DNA from: Rhodoferax sp.
Lineage (GTDB): Bacteria; Pseudomonadota; Gammaproteobacteria; Burkholderiales; Burkholderiaceae_C
Length of the DNA: 56,750 nt
Assembly (NCBI GenBank): GCA_031291295.1
Contig: JARLJI010000007.1
Coordinates: 1-56,750, forward strand
Direction: 5' to 3'
Within the stretch, counting starts at the first letter, position 1. The number at the start of each line of letters is the position of its first letter. The translations under genes were made by a program, and so were the position numbers. Positions 16,852 through 26,420 of the stretch are shown here, in pieces. A model generated the notes under the pieces. The model was not told where the DNA came from. It did no database searches and saw only the letters and a list, made by a program, of their open reading frames with translations.

Positions 16852-17916
16852 TCAGACCCCGGGCCGCGACGAACCGCGCACCACCAGGCGTCCGGGCAGC
16901 AGGATGTCGCGCGGCGCATGGTCCGCCCCCTGCAGCCGTGCCAGCACACATTCGGCCGCCAGCCGGCCCAGATCGTCGGTGGGCTGTGCGATGGCGCTCA
17001 GGCCTGGCCCCACGAACGGCGCCCAGTCGGTGTCGTCGAAGCCGACCAGGCCGATATCAAAGCCCAGGCGCCAGCCCAGGCGCGCCGCGGCCGCCACCAG
17101 CCGCAGCGTGATCACGGCATTGCCCGACAGCACGGCCGGGGGGCGGCCACCGGCGCGCCGACGCAGTGCGCGCAGCGCCTGGTCCAGCGCCTGCGGGTCG
17201 GCCTCGGTGCTCTCGTGGGTATGGCAGGCGGCGCCCGGCCATTGCTCGCTGACAAAGGCGCAAAACGCCTGCTGGCGCTCCAGGCGCGAGCTCACGCCCT
17301 GCACCGGCTCGCTGACAAACAGCAGCTCGCCGTAGCCGGCCTCGACCAGATGGCGGGCGCCGAGGTGGATCGCCGCGGCGTTGTCGAGCGAGACAAAGTC
17401 GGAGCGCAGGTCGCCATGGCGGCGGTCCACCATCACCACCGGCTTGCCGCAGCGCACCGCCTCGGCCACCGCCCCCGAGTCGTCGCCGACGCGGTTCAGG
17501 ATGAAGCCTTCGACCTGATACGAAGACAGGGCCTCGATCGCCTCGCGCTCGCGCCCCTTGTCGTTGCCGAGGTTGAACAGCATCACCAGGTAGCCCGCGT
17601 CCTGGCAGGCCTTTTCGGCGCCGCGCAGCACCGCCACCGAATAGGGGTTGGTGATGTCGGCCACCACCAGCCCGATCAGCCGCGAGCGGCCACGCTTGAG
17701 CGCCTGCGCCATGGGACTGGGCGTGTAGCGAAGCGTCGCAATGGCGGCTTCCACCCGCGCGGCGATGTCGCGCGTGAGCAGTTCGTCGCGCCGGTTGAGA
17801 AAGCGCGAGACCGTGGCCTTGGACACCCCGGCCTGGCGCGCGACATCGGCAATGGTGGTGCGGGCTGCGGGGGGGCGTGGCGGCGTCAGGGGCAGTGGAG
17901 CGTCTGGGGTCGACAT
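16852..17916 (-). CDS. ptxS: LacI-family repressor, PtxS-like
   Basis: The 354-residue regulator has an N-terminal LacI helix-turn-helix (TIADVARQAGVSKATVSRFLN), the hinge (SPMAQALKRGRSRLIGLVV) and a periplasmic-binding-protein-like effector domain. PtxS of Pseudomonas represses 2-ketogluconate genes and is released by 2-ketogluconate. The assignment rests mainly on the operators: one precedes the catabolic operon and one precedes this gene. The start at 17916 is chosen because the longer frame begins inside the second operator. It is transcribed in the same direction as the operon, upstream of it, with 100 bases between. Confidence 0.8.
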   Translation of the reverse strand: MSTPDAPLPLTPPRPPAARTTIADVARQAGVSKATVSRFLNRRDELLTRDIAARVEAAIATLRYTPSPMAQALKRGRSRLIGLVVADITNPYSVAVLRGAEKACQDAGYLVMLFNLGNDKGREREAIEALSSYQVEGFILNRVGDDSGAVAEAVRCGKPVVMVDRRHGDLRSDFVSLDNAAAIHLGARHLVEAGYGELLFVSEPVQGVSSRLERQQAFCAFVSEQWPGAACHTHESTEADPQALDQALRALRRRAGGRPPAVLSGNAVITLRLVAAAARLGWRLGFDIGLVGFDDTDWAPFVGPGLSAIAQPTDDLGRLAAECVLARLQGADHAPRDILLPGRLVVRGSSRPGV

Positions 17917-17946
17917 GGAGTGGCGGAATCTTGCGGCGAGCAGGTT

Positions 17947-17960
17947 TGAAACCAGTTTCA
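17947..17960. promoter_or_regulatory. PtxS-type operator upstream of the regulator gene
   Basis: TGAAACCAGTTTCA differs from the site at 16770-16783 by one base in the centre. It lies 30 bases upstream of the repressor start, which suggests autoregulation. Confidence 0.8.
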
Positions 17961-18076
17961 ACAATGGTAGCGCCTGTTCGCCGAATGGCGCGAAGAGGCG
18001 GGTCTACAATCAAACTCCCTTACAAAAGCTGACGGGTTCATGCATCTGCGTGCGGCCCGAGTGCAGCAGGAGACGC

Positions 18077-20386
18077 ATGATGCCCAGCACCCCGGTCAAC
18101 ACCGACGAACAACGCGCCCAGCTGCGCAGCGCAGCGCTCGAGTACCACGAGTTTCCGACGCCCGGCAAGATCGCCATTGCCGCCACCAAGCAGCTGCTGA
18201 ACCAGCGCGACCTGGCGCTGGCCTACTCGCCCGGCGTGGCCGCGCCCTGCGAGGAGATCGTCAAGGACCCGCTCAACGCCTTCAAGTACACGGCGCGCGG
18301 CAACCTGGTGGGCGTGATCAGCAACGGCACTGCGGTGCTCGGGCTGGGCGACATCGGGCCGCTGGCGTCCAAGCCGGTGATGGAAGGCAAGGGCGTACTG
18401 TTCAAGAAGTTCGCCGGCGTCGATGTGTTCGACATCGAGATCGACGAGAAGGACCCGAAGAAGCTGGTCGAGGTGATCGCCGCGCTGGAGCCGACCTTCG
18501 GCGCCATCAACCTGGAAGACATCAAGGCGCCCGAGTGCTTCTATGTCGAGCGCGAACTGCGCAAGCGCATGAAGATTCCGGTGTTCCACGACGACCAGCA
18601 CGGCACGGCGATCACGGTCGCGGCGGCGATGGTCAACGGCCTGAAGGTCGCGGGCAAGGACATCGCCAAGGTCAAGCTGGTGACCTCGGGCGCGGGCGCC
18701 GCGGCACTGGCCTGCCTGAACCTGCTGCTCAAGGTCGGCCTGAAGCGCGAAAACGTCTATGTGACCGACCTGGCCGGCGTGGTCTACGAGGGCCGCACCG
18801 AGCTGATGGACGAGGACAAGATCCAGTTTGCGCAGAAGACGGCGGCGCGGTCGCTGCGCGACGTCATTGACGGTGCCGATGTGTTCCTGGGCCTGTCGGC
18901 CGGCGGCGTGCTCAAGCCGGACATGGTGAAGACGATGGCGGCGCGCCCGCTGATCCTCGCGCTGGCGAATCCGAACCCGGAAATCTCGCCCGAGGATGCC
19001 CATGCCGTGCGCGACGACATCATCATGGCCACGGGTCGCAGCGACTACCCGAACCAGGTCAACAACGTGCTGTGCTTTCCGTACATCTTCCGCGGCGCGC
19101 TGGACTCTGGCGCGACCACCATCACGAACGAGATGGAAATTGCCGCGGTGCACGCGCTTGCCGCACTGGCCCAGGCCGAGCAGAGCGAAGTCGTCGCCGC
19201 CGCCTATGCCGGCCAGCAGCTGGCCTTTGGTCCGGAGTACCTGATCCCCAAACCGTTCGACCCGCGCCTGATGATGATCATTGCGCCCGCAGTGGCCCAG
19301 GCGGCGGCGGACAGTGGCGTGGCCCTGCGCCCGATTCGGGACATGAACGCCTACCGCGACAAGCTGCAAAGCTTCGTCTACGCGTCGGGCAGCACGATGC
19401 GACCCATCTTCACGGCCGCCAAGGCGGCGCTCAAGAAACGCGTGGCCTACGCCGAGGGCGAGGAAGAACGCGTCCTGCGCGCCGCGCAAATCGTGGTGGA
19501 TGAAGGGCTGGCGCGCCCGACCCTGATTGGCCGCCCGGCCATCATTGCCCAGCGTATCGAGAAGTTCGGCCTGCGGCTCAAGCAGGATCAGGACTACGAC
19601 ATCGTCAATGTCGAGCAGGACCACCGCTACCGCGACTTCTGGCAGACCTACCACCGCATGACCGAGCGCAAGGGCGTCACGGCCCAGATGGCCAAGATCG
19701 AGATGCGCCGGCGCCTCACGCTGATCAGCGCCATGCTGCTCGAAAAAGGCGAGGTGGACGGCATGATCTGCGGCACTTGGGGCACGCCGCCCATCCACCT
19801 GCATTACCTGGACCAGGTGATTGGCAAGCGCGCCGGCGTCTGCACCTATGCCTGCATGAATGGCTTGCTGCTGCCGGACCGCCAGGTGTTTCTGGTGGAC
19901 ACCCACATCAATTACGACCCGACGGCCGAGCAACTGGTCGAGATCACCATGATGGCGGCCGAGGAAATGATGCGTTTTGGCCTGCATCCGAAGGTCGCCC
20001 TGCTGAGCCACTCCAACTTTGGCTCCAGCAATCAGCCCAGCGCCCTGAAAATGCGCCAGACCCTGGAGCTGCTGCGGATCCAGGCGCCCTGGCTGGAGAT
20101 CGACGGTGAAATGCAGGGCGACGTGGCGCTCGACGGCAAGGCCCGCCACGGCCAGATGCCCCACAGCACGCTGATTGGCGACGCCAACCTGCTGGTGATG
20201 CCCAACATCGACGCCGCGAATATTTCCTACAACCTGCTCAAAACGGCGGCCGGCGGCAACATTGCCATCGGCCCGGTGTTGCTGGGTGCCGCCAAACCTG
20301 TGCACATCCTCACGGCCAGCACGACCGTGCGACGCATTGTCAACATGACGGCCTTGACCGTCGCCGATGCGAATGCATCGCGATAA
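18077..20386 (+). CDS. maeB: NADP-dependent malic enzyme with C-terminal phosphotransacetylase-like domain
   Basis: The 769-residue protein oxidatively decarboxylates malate to pyruvate with production of NADPH. The first ~430 residues are the malic enzyme part, with [27 protein letters not shown] (metal and substrate site) and the NADP fold [15 protein letters not shown]. The last ~330 residues are a phosphotransacetylase-type domain that regulates oligomerisation and acetyl-CoA control in this group. AGGAGA precedes two adjacent ATG codons at 18077 and 18080; either may be used. It is divergent from the ptxS-like gene. Confidence 0.94.
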   Translation: MMPSTPVNTDEQRAQLRSAALEYHEFPTPGKIAIAATKQLLNQRDLALAYSPGVAAPCEEIVKDPLNAFKYTARGNLVGVISNGTAVLGLGDIGPLASKPVMEGKGVLFKKFAGVDVFDIEIDEKDPKKLVEVIAALEPTFGAINLEDIKAPECFYVERELRKRMKIPVFHDDQHGTAITVAAAMVNGLKVAGKDIAKVKLVTSGAGAAALACLNLLLKVGLKRENVYVTDLAGVVYEGRTELMDEDKIQFAQKTAARSLRDVIDGADVFLGLSAGGVLKPDMVKTMAARPLILALANPNPEISPEDAHAVRDDIIMATGRSDYPNQVNNVLCFPYIFRGALDSGATTITNEMEIAAVHALAALAQAEQSEVVAAAYAGQQLAFGPEYLIPKPFDPRLMMIIAPAVAQAAADSGVALRPIRDMNAYRDKLQSFVYASGSTMRPIFTAAKAALKKRVAYAEGEEERVLRAAQIVVDEGLARPTLIGRPAIIAQRIEKFGLRLKQDQDYDIVNVEQDHRYRDFWQTYHRMTERKGVTAQMAKIEMRRRLTLISAMLLEKGEVDGMICGTWGTPPIHLHYLDQVIGKRAGVCTYACMNGLLLPDRQVFLVDTHINYDPTAEQLVEITMMAAEEMMRFGLHPKVALLSHSNFGSSNQPSALKMRQTLELLRIQAPWLEIDGEMQGDVALDGKARHGQMPHSTLIGDANLLVMPNIDAANISYNLLKTAAGGNIAIGPVLLGAAKPVHILTASTTVRRIVNMTALTVADANASR

Positions 20387-20436
20387 GCTGTTTTTAGACA
20401 GCAAGCACTAACTTTTGCGCCCGAAATCCGCGCTGA

Positions 20437-20459
20437 AGCTGCCCAAAATTTGGGCAGCT
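20437..20459. terminator. Perfect palindrome, possible maeB terminator
   Basis: Arms AGCTGCCCAAA and TTTGGGCAGCT are separated by a single A, so an RNA hairpin with an A/T-rich tip would form 50 bases after the maeB stop. No U tract follows, so it is either a weak terminator or a protein-binding palindrome. Confidence 0.35.
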
Positions 20460-20540
20460 GCTTGCATTTCCGAAACACTTGCGGCACACTAGCGACTTGA
20501 AACGCTCGGGTTAACCCGAAGTTTTCGAAAGGCGATTTTC

Positions 20541-20945
20541 ATGTTGCGAGCCGCAACCATCAAAAAAAGTAAATCAGGACTCGCTTGTATTTTTCTGGCA
20601 GCGACGTTTTTTGGCACCACATTGGTGCACGCCAGACAACCTCTGTCAACGGACGACATGGCGACTGTTTCAGTCGCCGAGTTGCCCAAACAGGGGCGCG
20701 AAACCTACCAGCTGATCCGTCAGGGTGGCCCGTTTCCATACGGCAAGGACGGCATCGTGTTTGGTAACCGCGAGCGGCAGTTGCCTGCGCAAAGGCGCGG
20801 TTACTACCATGAGTACACCGTGAAAACGCCTTATTCGCGGGACCGGGGGGCGCGGCGCATTGTATGCGGCGGCCAACCCGAGGCACCGGACGCCTGTTAT
20901 TACACGGGCGACCACTACGCCAGTTTTCGCCGGATTGTCGAATGA
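20541..20945 (+). CDS. Secreted guanyl-specific ribonuclease (RNase Sa / barnase superfamily)
   Basis: The 134-residue product has a basic N-terminus and a hydrophobic signal segment (SGLACIFLAATFFGTTLVHA), so it is probably exported. The mature domain contains FPYGKDGIVFGNRERQLP, YYHEYTVKTP (catalytic Glu), RRIVCGG (catalytic Arg) and YYTGDHYASFRRI (catalytic His). This is the full active site of microbial N1/T1-type RNases and is strikingly close to RNase Sa of Streptomyces. A barstar-family inhibitor is encoded next, which would protect the producer's cytoplasm. Confidence 0.9.
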   Translation: MLRAATIKKSKSGLACIFLAATFFGTTLVHARQPLSTDDMATVSVAELPKQGRETYQLIRQGGPFPYGKDGIVFGNRERQLPAQRRGYYHEYTVKTPYSRDRGARRIVCGGQPEAPDACYYTGDHYASFRRIVE

Positions 20946-21033
20946 CCGTCCGGCATTTTGAACCAGCCTGAAAAACTGGGGTGCCGGCTCACAAGGCCGG
21001 GTTGAATTTATGACTATAGAAAGAAAAGCGGAG

Positions 21034-21435
21034 ATGGACACACCACTTCGTACCGTAAGAACCAACATCGTGCAGTCAATCCGCGCCTTCCGGGTGCAGG
21101 AACTGCAGGACGCTGCCCAGCACTTGGGCCAGCACTTCTTGTACGCCAACCTCGCCAGCGCCCAGAGCAAACAGGACGTGCTGGACCTGATCGCCCAGCA
21201 ATTCACGTTTCCGGCCCACTTCGGCAAAAACTTCGATGCGCTCTATGACTGCATGACCGACCCGCTGCACAAGTCGGGGCCGCAGCCCGGCTTTGTCATT
21301 GTGCTCGAGCACATCCCGGCCAACGGCAAGTTTGACAAGGAAGCACGCGAGCAGCTGCTGGATATCTTCCGCGACGCCGCAGACTATTGGGGGGATCGAA
21401 AAATACCCTTCAGATGTTTCTATTCTTTTCTGTAG
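21034..21435 (+). CDS. Barstar-family ribonuclease inhibitor
   Basis: Barstar blocks barnase-type RNases in the cytoplasm. The protein of about 133 residues has the core FPAHFGKNFDALYDCMTDPL, in which the acidic residues that plug the RNase active site are retained, and ends YWGDRKIPFRCFYSFL. It follows the RNase gene by fewer than 100 bases on the same strand. The start is uncertain: ATG at 21034 has a purine-rich upstream sequence, while ATG at 21010 would add eight residues and has a weak ribosome binding site. Confidence 0.88.
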   Translation: MDTPLRTVRTNIVQSIRAFRVQELQDAAQHLGQHFLYANLASAQSKQDVLDLIAQQFTFPAHFGKNFDALYDCMTDPLHKSGPQPGFVIVLEHIPANGKFDKEAREQLLDIFRDAADYWGDRKIPFRCFYSFL

Positions 21436-21635
21436 CCCGTTCTGCACACACCAGCCAAGCAGAACGGGCGAAAGAGGCACACAGCGATGGCAAGGGCGGC
21501 GACGCGCTGGCCGGTATCGATTTGACAACCGAGTCGGGCGAGAAAATGCCGACCGACCTGCTGGTGGATATCTCTCCGCTGGCCCTGCGCATGAGCAGCC
21601 CGTTCAATTCGGGCTACTGGCTGGCCGCCGCCTGA
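21414..21635 (+). CDS. Possible 73-residue ORF overlapping the barstar end
   Basis: An ATG at 21414 opens a frame that overlaps the last 22 bases of the barstar gene in another register and continues to 21635. Its codon use looks normal (for example ALAGIDLTTESGEKMPTDLLVDISPLALRMS would fit a soluble protein). I do not recognise it. It could be a small gene translationally coupled to barstar, or the tail of an ancestral longer protein separated by a frameshift. Confidence 0.3.
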   Translation: MFLFFSVARSAHTSQAERAKEAHSDGKGGDALAGIDLTTESGEKMPTDLLVDISPLALRMSSPFNSGYWLAAA

Positions 21636-21686
21636 CTTTTGTCAGGAGGGTGGCCCCATAGCCCGGCGCGGGCGGCACAACCGCCA

Positions 21687-21720
21687 TGAAAAAAGCCCGT
21701 CACCTGACGGGCTTTTTTCA
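21687..21720. terminator. Bidirectional rho-independent terminator
   Basis: An almost perfect inverted repeat, with arms reading AAAAAAGCCCGTCA and TGACGGGCTTTTTT around a CC loop, sits between two convergent genes. The U tract exists in both directions, so it can end both the RNase/barstar and the lptD-surA-rsmA transcripts. Confidence 0.9.
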
Positions 21721-21732
21721 TGGCAAAACGGG

Positions 21733-22518
21733 TCACATCAACGTCAGCGCCAGGCCCAGGTACTCGTCCACCGGCACCTCTTCAGCCCGGCGCTGCACGT
21801 CAAACTGGCCGGCAAAACCCTTTTCTTCCAGCCACCGGCCCAGTGTGTGGCGCAGCAGCTTGCGGCGCTGGCTGAAGGCCACCTGGACGATTTCGCCAAG
21901 GCGCTTCACATCCACCGGCGCCGGGCTTTGCAGCGGCACCATGCGCACCACGGCGCTGTCCACCCGCGGCGGCGGCTCGAACGACTGAGGCGGCACCAGC
22001 AGCACGTTTTCCATGGCGTAGCGCCATTGCAGCATGACCGACAGGCGGCCGTAGTCGCTGGTGGCGGGCCGAGCCACCATGCGCTCGACGACTTCCTTTT
22101 GGAGCATGAAGTGCTGGTCTTCGATCACGTCCACAAACCCGAGCAGATGGAACAGGATCGGGGTCGAGATGTTGTAGGGCAGGTTGCCGACCACGCGCAG
22201 GCGGGGCTTGTCGTTCGCTATCGATTCGATAGCTACTGACGCTTGTGCAACCTGGGCAAAATCCACTTTCAGCACATCGGCCTCGATCACCGTCAACTGG
22301 CCGTGCGCACGCAGACGCTGCGCCAGATCGCGATCCAGCTCGATCACCGTCAGCCGGCCAAGACGCTCCACCAGCGGCTGCGTCAGGGCGGCCAGGCCCG
22401 GGCCGATTTCCACCATCGCCTGGCCGGGCTTCGGCGCAATCTCGCGCACGATGGCCTCGATGATGGCCGCGTCGGTCAGGAAATGCTGGCCGAAGCGCTT
22501 GCGCGGGATGTGCGCCAT
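21733..22518 (-). CDS. rsmA: 16S rRNA dimethyladenosine transferase
   Basis: RsmA (KsgA) dimethylates the two adjacent adenosines near the 3' end of 16S rRNA. The 261-residue protein has the family start KRFGQHFL, the SAM motif [12 protein letters not shown], the catalytic NLPYNIST and the C-terminal [13 protein letters not shown] segment near residue 90-100 ([11 protein letters not shown]) is encoded by a copy of the dispersed repeat containing a perfect 17-base palindrome (22217-22233); it replaces a variable loop and leaves the enzyme intact. It is the third gene of lptD-surA-rsmA. Confidence 0.93.
   Translation of the reverse strand: MAHIPRKRFGQHFLTDAAIIEAIVREIAPKPGQAMVEIGPGLAALTQPLVERLGRLTVIELDRDLAQRLRAHGQLTVIEADVLKVDFAQVAQASVAIESIANDKPRLRVVGNLPYNISTPILFHLLGFVDVIEDQHFMLQKEVVERMVARPATSDYGRLSVMLQWRYAMENVLLVPPQSFEPPPRVDSAVVRMVPLQSPAPVDVKRLGEIVQVAFSQRRKLLRHTLGRWLEEKGFAGQFDVQRRAEEVPVDEYLGLALTLM
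22216..22262 (-). repeat. Dispersed repeat, reverse copy H, inside rsmA
   Basis: GCTATCGATTCGATAGC (22217-22233) is a perfect palindrome followed, on the plus strand, by TACTGACGCTTGTGCAACC. Read on the minus strand this gives the order GGTTGC, about 10 bases, AGCTAT..ATAGC, the same architecture as the plus-strand copies at 27.55 and 43.74 kb. Confidence 0.45.
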
Positions 22519-22520
22519 AC

Positions 22521-23930
22521 TTATTGTGGCGGATCGCGGTATTCGACGTAGGCCCGGCCGCGCACGTCCTGCGCCCAGGTCGCGTAGGCTTCGTCGAGCT
22601 TTCTCTCGCGCAGGATGTTGCGCGCGACCTCGCGCTTTTGCGGATCGGAGAGCTTGACGTCGCGCCGCTCCATCAGCTGGATCAGGTGCACGCCAAAGCG
22701 CGAGGTCACCGGCTCACTGATCTCGCCGGGCGCCAGGCTGTTCATGACGCTCTCAAACTCCGGCACATACTGGCCAGGGTTGGACCAGCCCAGATCACCG
22801 CCGTTGCGCGCGCTGCCGTCCTGCGAAAACTCGCGCGCCAGCGCGGCGAAATCGGCCTGCTTGGCCAGGATGCGGTTCCTGTAGTCGGTCAGCCGCTCGC
22901 GCGCCTGGGCTTCGCTCAGTTGCGCTCCGGTGCGCAGCAGGATGTGGCGCACATGGCTTTGCGTGACGCTCGCGGGCATGTCCGAGCGCTGCCTGTCGAC
23001 CACCTTGAGAATGTGAAACCCCGCGGCGGAACGCACCGGCCCGACGATGCCGCCGATCGGCGCATCGCGTGTCGCCTCGACAAACAGCGTCGGATAGCGC
23101 GCGGTATCGCGCAGCCCCATCTGTCCGCCGTTGCTGCGGCTGGCGCCGGAGTACTCGTTGACCAGCGCGGAAAAATCATCGCCCGCACGTGCACGATCGG
23201 CCACCTGCTGGGCGCGTGCCTGCAGCGTCTTGACCTGCGCATCGCTGGCGCCCTCCGGCACCACCACCAGCACCTGGGCCAGGTTGATCTCCAGCCCGCT
23301 CCCGTCGGCACTTGCCGGCTGCTCGTGGAGGAATTGATCGACATCGAGGTCACTCACCTTGACCAGGGGATCGACTTCGCGCTCACGCAATCTGGACAGC
23401 AGGATCTGGTTGCGCAGCTCGTCGCGGAACTGCTTGAGCTCAATGCCCTGCGCCGCCAGTTTGCGGCGCAGCGTGGCCACATCCACCTGGTTTTGCCGCG
23501 CGACGTTCTGCTCGGCCTGGTCGACACTGGCCTCGTCCACCTTCAGGCCCGCCTCCCGCGCCTGCTGCAGCTGGGCCTTTTCAGTGATGAGGCGCTCCAG
23601 CACCTGGCGCACCAGCACGTTGTGCGGCGGGATGGGTCCGCCCTGCTGCGCCAGTTGCGGCTCGATGCGCTTCAGGCGCGCCTGCACTTCATTGTTGGTG
23701 ATGGGCTCGGAATTGACCACGGCCACGATGTAATCGGCCTGGCGCGGCGCGCTGGAAGCCGACGCCGGTGCCGGCACATGCAGCAAGCCCGTGCCAGCGC
23801 CCAGTTGAGGCGACGGCCGCAACCCCTGGGCCAGGACGGGCTGGGCCATCCAGGTCATCAGGCCGGCCAGGGTGAGGGCGAGAGCACGTTGGCGCATGGT
23901 GGAGGTGTTGGAGTGAAAGGAATGGTGCAT
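22521..23930 (-). CDS. surA: Periplasmic peptidyl-prolyl isomerase and outer-membrane chaperone
   Basis: SurA escorts unfolded outer-membrane proteins, including LptD, across the periplasm. The 469-residue protein has a signal peptide ending near QPVLAQG, an N-terminal chaperone domain ([19 protein letters not shown]) and two parvulin domains (centred on [10 protein letters not shown] / [11 protein letters not shown] and on VRHILLRTG / [20 protein letters not shown]). The ATG at 23930 overlaps the lptD stop in TGATG, which suggests coupling; an ATG at 23897 sits directly at the signal peptide and is the alternative. Confidence 0.92.
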   Translation of the reverse strand: MHHSFHSNTSTMRQRALALTLAGLMTWMAQPVLAQGLRPSPQLGAGTGLLHVPAPASASSAPRQADYIVAVVNSEPITNNEVQARLKRIEPQLAQQGGPIPPHNVLVRQVLERLITEKAQLQQAREAGLKVDEASVDQAEQNVARQNQVDVATLRRKLAAQGIELKQFRDELRNQILLSRLREREVDPLVKVSDLDVDQFLHEQPASADGSGLEINLAQVLVVVPEGASDAQVKTLQARAQQVADRARAGDDFSALVNEYSGASRSNGGQMGLRDTARYPTLFVEATRDAPIGGIVGPVRSAAGFHILKVVDRQRSDMPASVTQSHVRHILLRTGAQLSEAQARERLTDYRNRILAKQADFAALAREFSQDGSARNGGDLGWSNPGQYVPEFESVMNSLAPGEISEPVTSRFGVHLIQLMERRDVKLSDPQKREVARNILRERKLDEAYATWAQDVRGRAYVEYRDPPQ

Positions 23931-26314
23931 CAGTTGTAATTGCCGAAGCGGCTGGGTGTGGTGGTTTGCTGGCGCAGGAAGTCGTAGCCCGGGATGTTCG
24001 TGCGCAGCGTCTGCGTCGGGTTCGAACCCAGGCGCGAAAAGCCGACAAACTCGAGCTGGAACTGGATGCTCTTGCTGGCCGTCAAGGTGCTGGTAGTCAG
24101 CTGCTCGACCAGGATACGCCCGATCCAGCAACCCGCATCGTACTCAAAGCCCATGACGGCGTTCACCAGCTTGTGGTCCAGCATACTGTAATTCAGGCGG
24201 CCCACGCTGTACCAGCGGCCTTCGCCCTGGCCGAGCCCCGGCCCCAGGTTTTTCCCTTTGTCGCCCCACAGGTCGTTGATCGGCCATTGCCAGCTGAGAT
24301 CCCATTGAGTGGTGGAGTTGGTGGGCGTGATCGTATCGACGTACTTCGTATAGGAGGCATTGATGACCCGGTAACTGCCGGGGCTGTAGCGGCCGCCGAT
24401 CGAGGAGCTCAGCGAGTCGTGGGTTTTCAGGTTGATCTGCTCCGAGGCATCCAGCGACCACTGCGGCGTCCAGTTGATCGAGCCTCCCAGCAACAGGTCG
24501 CTCACACCGGCCGGGTCCGGCGTGCCGCCGGGCAATGTGACCTGCTGCTCCTTGAAACGCAGCCGCTGCGCCACCCCGAAACGGGCGGCTTCCGCCCCGG
24601 TATCGGGATCCAGCAGGCGGGTGGTGACGCCCAGCGTCAGCGAGTTGTTGTCGGAGATCCGGTCGTTGCCGCTGAACGCATTTTCGGTATAGACGGTGGC
24701 GAAATTGAAGTCATTCAGGGCCGAGTCGTAGTTGGGCAGCAGGCTCTGGTTGCGGAACGGCGTGTACACATAAAACGCGCGCGGCTCCAGCGTCTGGCGA
24801 AAGCTGCGGCCAAAGTAGCTGGCGTCGCGCTCGAACACCAGGCCGTTGTCCAGGCTGAAGGTGGGCAGCACGCGCGAGGCGCTGCTGGCGCCATCGGCCA
24901 GCGGGGTGTCGAACTCATAGCTGGTGGCGTTAAGCTGCAGCTTGGGTATCACGAACCAGCCCGGCGCCTGCCAGGGATGGCTGATCTGCGCCAGCAAGAA
25001 CGACCGCTGGGCGTTCGGCTGGAGCTCCAGCGTGGGGTTGGCACTGAAGTGGGTGTAGTCACCCGTGAGGGAATAGTCGAACCCGTTCGCATCCAGTCGC
25101 GTGTACGCGCCCGTCAACTGCGGCAGCCGGTCATACGGCGGCGTGATGGGTGATCCCGGTTCCTGCAGCGTCTGCCACTTGAGCGTGCGCGCGGTGGCGG
25201 AAAAATGGCCCTGGGCCCACGACAGCGACGCATCGTTGGGCAGCACCTGCTGGATCAGCGAGGGCAGCGCATGCGGAAAGTCGATCGCGTAGTTGTCGTC
25301 GCTGACCCGGTTCAGGTTCACGTTGAAGCCGAGGTTGCCGATGCTGGCAATGCCGGTGTTGATGGTGCCCGAATCGGTGGTGGCAAAAGACCAGCGGTCA
25401 CGGTCGCGCAGCATGTCGGTGGGCATGTAATTGGCGGTCACCTGCCCCCGGTACGGCGCTTCGAGGTAGCGGAACTCACCGCCCAGATTGAGGCCGCGCC
25501 GACTCATCAGCTCTGGAGACAGTGTCGCGTCCCGGTTCGGTGCAATGTCCCAGTAATACGGCTGCACGATATCTATGCCGTTCACGCTGTTCACGCCGAA
25601 GGTGGGCGGCAACAGGCCCGATTTGCGCTTGTCGCTGAGCGGGAAACTCATATCCGGAAACGGCAGGATCGGCACATCCTTGAAGCGCAGCTGCGCGCCT
25701 TGGGCCCGCCCCACGTCTTCATCCGTGTCGAACTGCAGCGTGGTGGCCTTGAAAATCCAGTCGGGCATCCAGCTCGGACCCGGCTTGCGCTGGCAGGTGG
25801 TGTAGGTCGCGTTGTGGGCCACCGAGTGCTTGTCGTCGATAAAGTCGATCCGGTCGGCGTGGCCGTACGCCGTATTCAGAAAGCGGTAGTCGGGCGTGGT
25901 GAAGAAGCCTTCGAATGCGTCGAGCTTGAGCTCCAGGGCCGGGCCTTCATAGACGTTGCCGTCACGGTTGACGTGGACATGCCCATGCGCCCGGGCCAGA
26001 TCCTCGGGCTGGTTGTAGTCGAGCCGGTCGGCCCGGATCAGCGTGTCGCCGCGGCGCAGCTCGGCGTTGCCTTCGACCTCGGTGTCCAGATCTGTTTCGC
26101 CCGACAGGCGCTCGCCCGACACAAACGTTGGCAGCTGCTGGCGCGTCGCCTCGGAAATCTTCTCCTGCAGCAGCGCGCTGCGCTTGAGGACCAGCGGTGC
26201 GTCGTCCGCCGTCTGGGCCAGCGCCGGGGCGCCGTGCAGCAGCGCGCACGCCACCCAGGCCACCGGGGTGAGGACGAAACGGCAGCGCAGTGCCCGGCGT
26301 TTGGGGTCGTCCAT
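23930..26314 (-). CDS. lptD: LPS-assembly outer-membrane protein
   Basis: LptD forms the outer-membrane barrel that inserts lipopolysaccharide. The roughly 794-residue protein has a signal peptide (core VAWVACALLHGAPALA), the periplasmic OstA jellyroll (RADRLDYNQPEDLARAHGHV) and a C-terminal barrel ending DAGCWIGRILVEQL and QLEFVGFSRLGSNP, including a late Cys used for disulfide formation. The start at 26314 is chosen for the signal peptide; an ATG at 26422 would add 36 residues and overlap the divergent amgK start. It heads the lptD-surA-rsmA operon. Confidence 0.92.
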   Translation of the reverse strand: MDDPKRRALRCRFVLTPVAWVACALLHGAPALAQTADDAPLVLKRSALLQEKISEATRQQLPTFVSGERLSGETDLDTEVEGNAELRRGDTLIRADRLDYNQPEDLARAHGHVHVNRDGNVYEGPALELKLDAFEGFFTTPDYRFLNTAYGHADRIDFIDDKHSVAHNATYTTCQRKPGPSWMPDWIFKATTLQFDTDEDVGRAQGAQLRFKDVPILPFPDMSFPLSDKRKSGLLPPTFGVNSVNGIDIVQPYYWDIAPNRDATLSPELMSRRGLNLGGEFRYLEAPYRGQVTANYMPTDMLRDRDRWSFATTDSGTINTGIASIGNLGFNVNLNRVSDDNYAIDFPHALPSLIQQVLPNDASLSWAQGHFSATARTLKWQTLQEPGSPITPPYDRLPQLTGAYTRLDANGFDYSLTGDYTHFSANPTLELQPNAQRSFLLAQISHPWQAPGWFVIPKLQLNATSYEFDTPLADGASSASRVLPTFSLDNGLVFERDASYFGRSFRQTLEPRAFYVYTPFRNQSLLPNYDSALNDFNFATVYTENAFSGNDRISDNNSLTLGVTTRLLDPDTGAEAARFGVAQRLRFKEQQVTLPGGTPDPAGVSDLLLGGSINWTPQWSLDASEQINLKTHDSLSSSIGGRYSPGSYRVINASYTKYVDTITPTNSTTQWDLSWQWPINDLWGDKGKNLGPGLGQGEGRWYSVGRLNYSMLDHKLVNAVMGFEYDAGCWIGRILVEQLTTSTLTASKSIQFQLEFVGFSRLGSNPTQTLRTNIPGYDFLRQQTTTPSRFGNYN

Positions 26315-26420
26315 CAAATCTGGGAGTCCATCAGGCGAGTCTGTCGGGTCAGCGGTGGGTGAAACAAAACCGGCCCACCGGTGGGCCGGCAGCGGGCCGG
26401 GTTTGTAGAATGGATTATCC

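Noticed and set aside
18038..20404. 788-codon open frame on the minus strand
   Set aside because: Complete antisense of maeB, whose malic enzyme and phosphotransacetylase motifs are clear.
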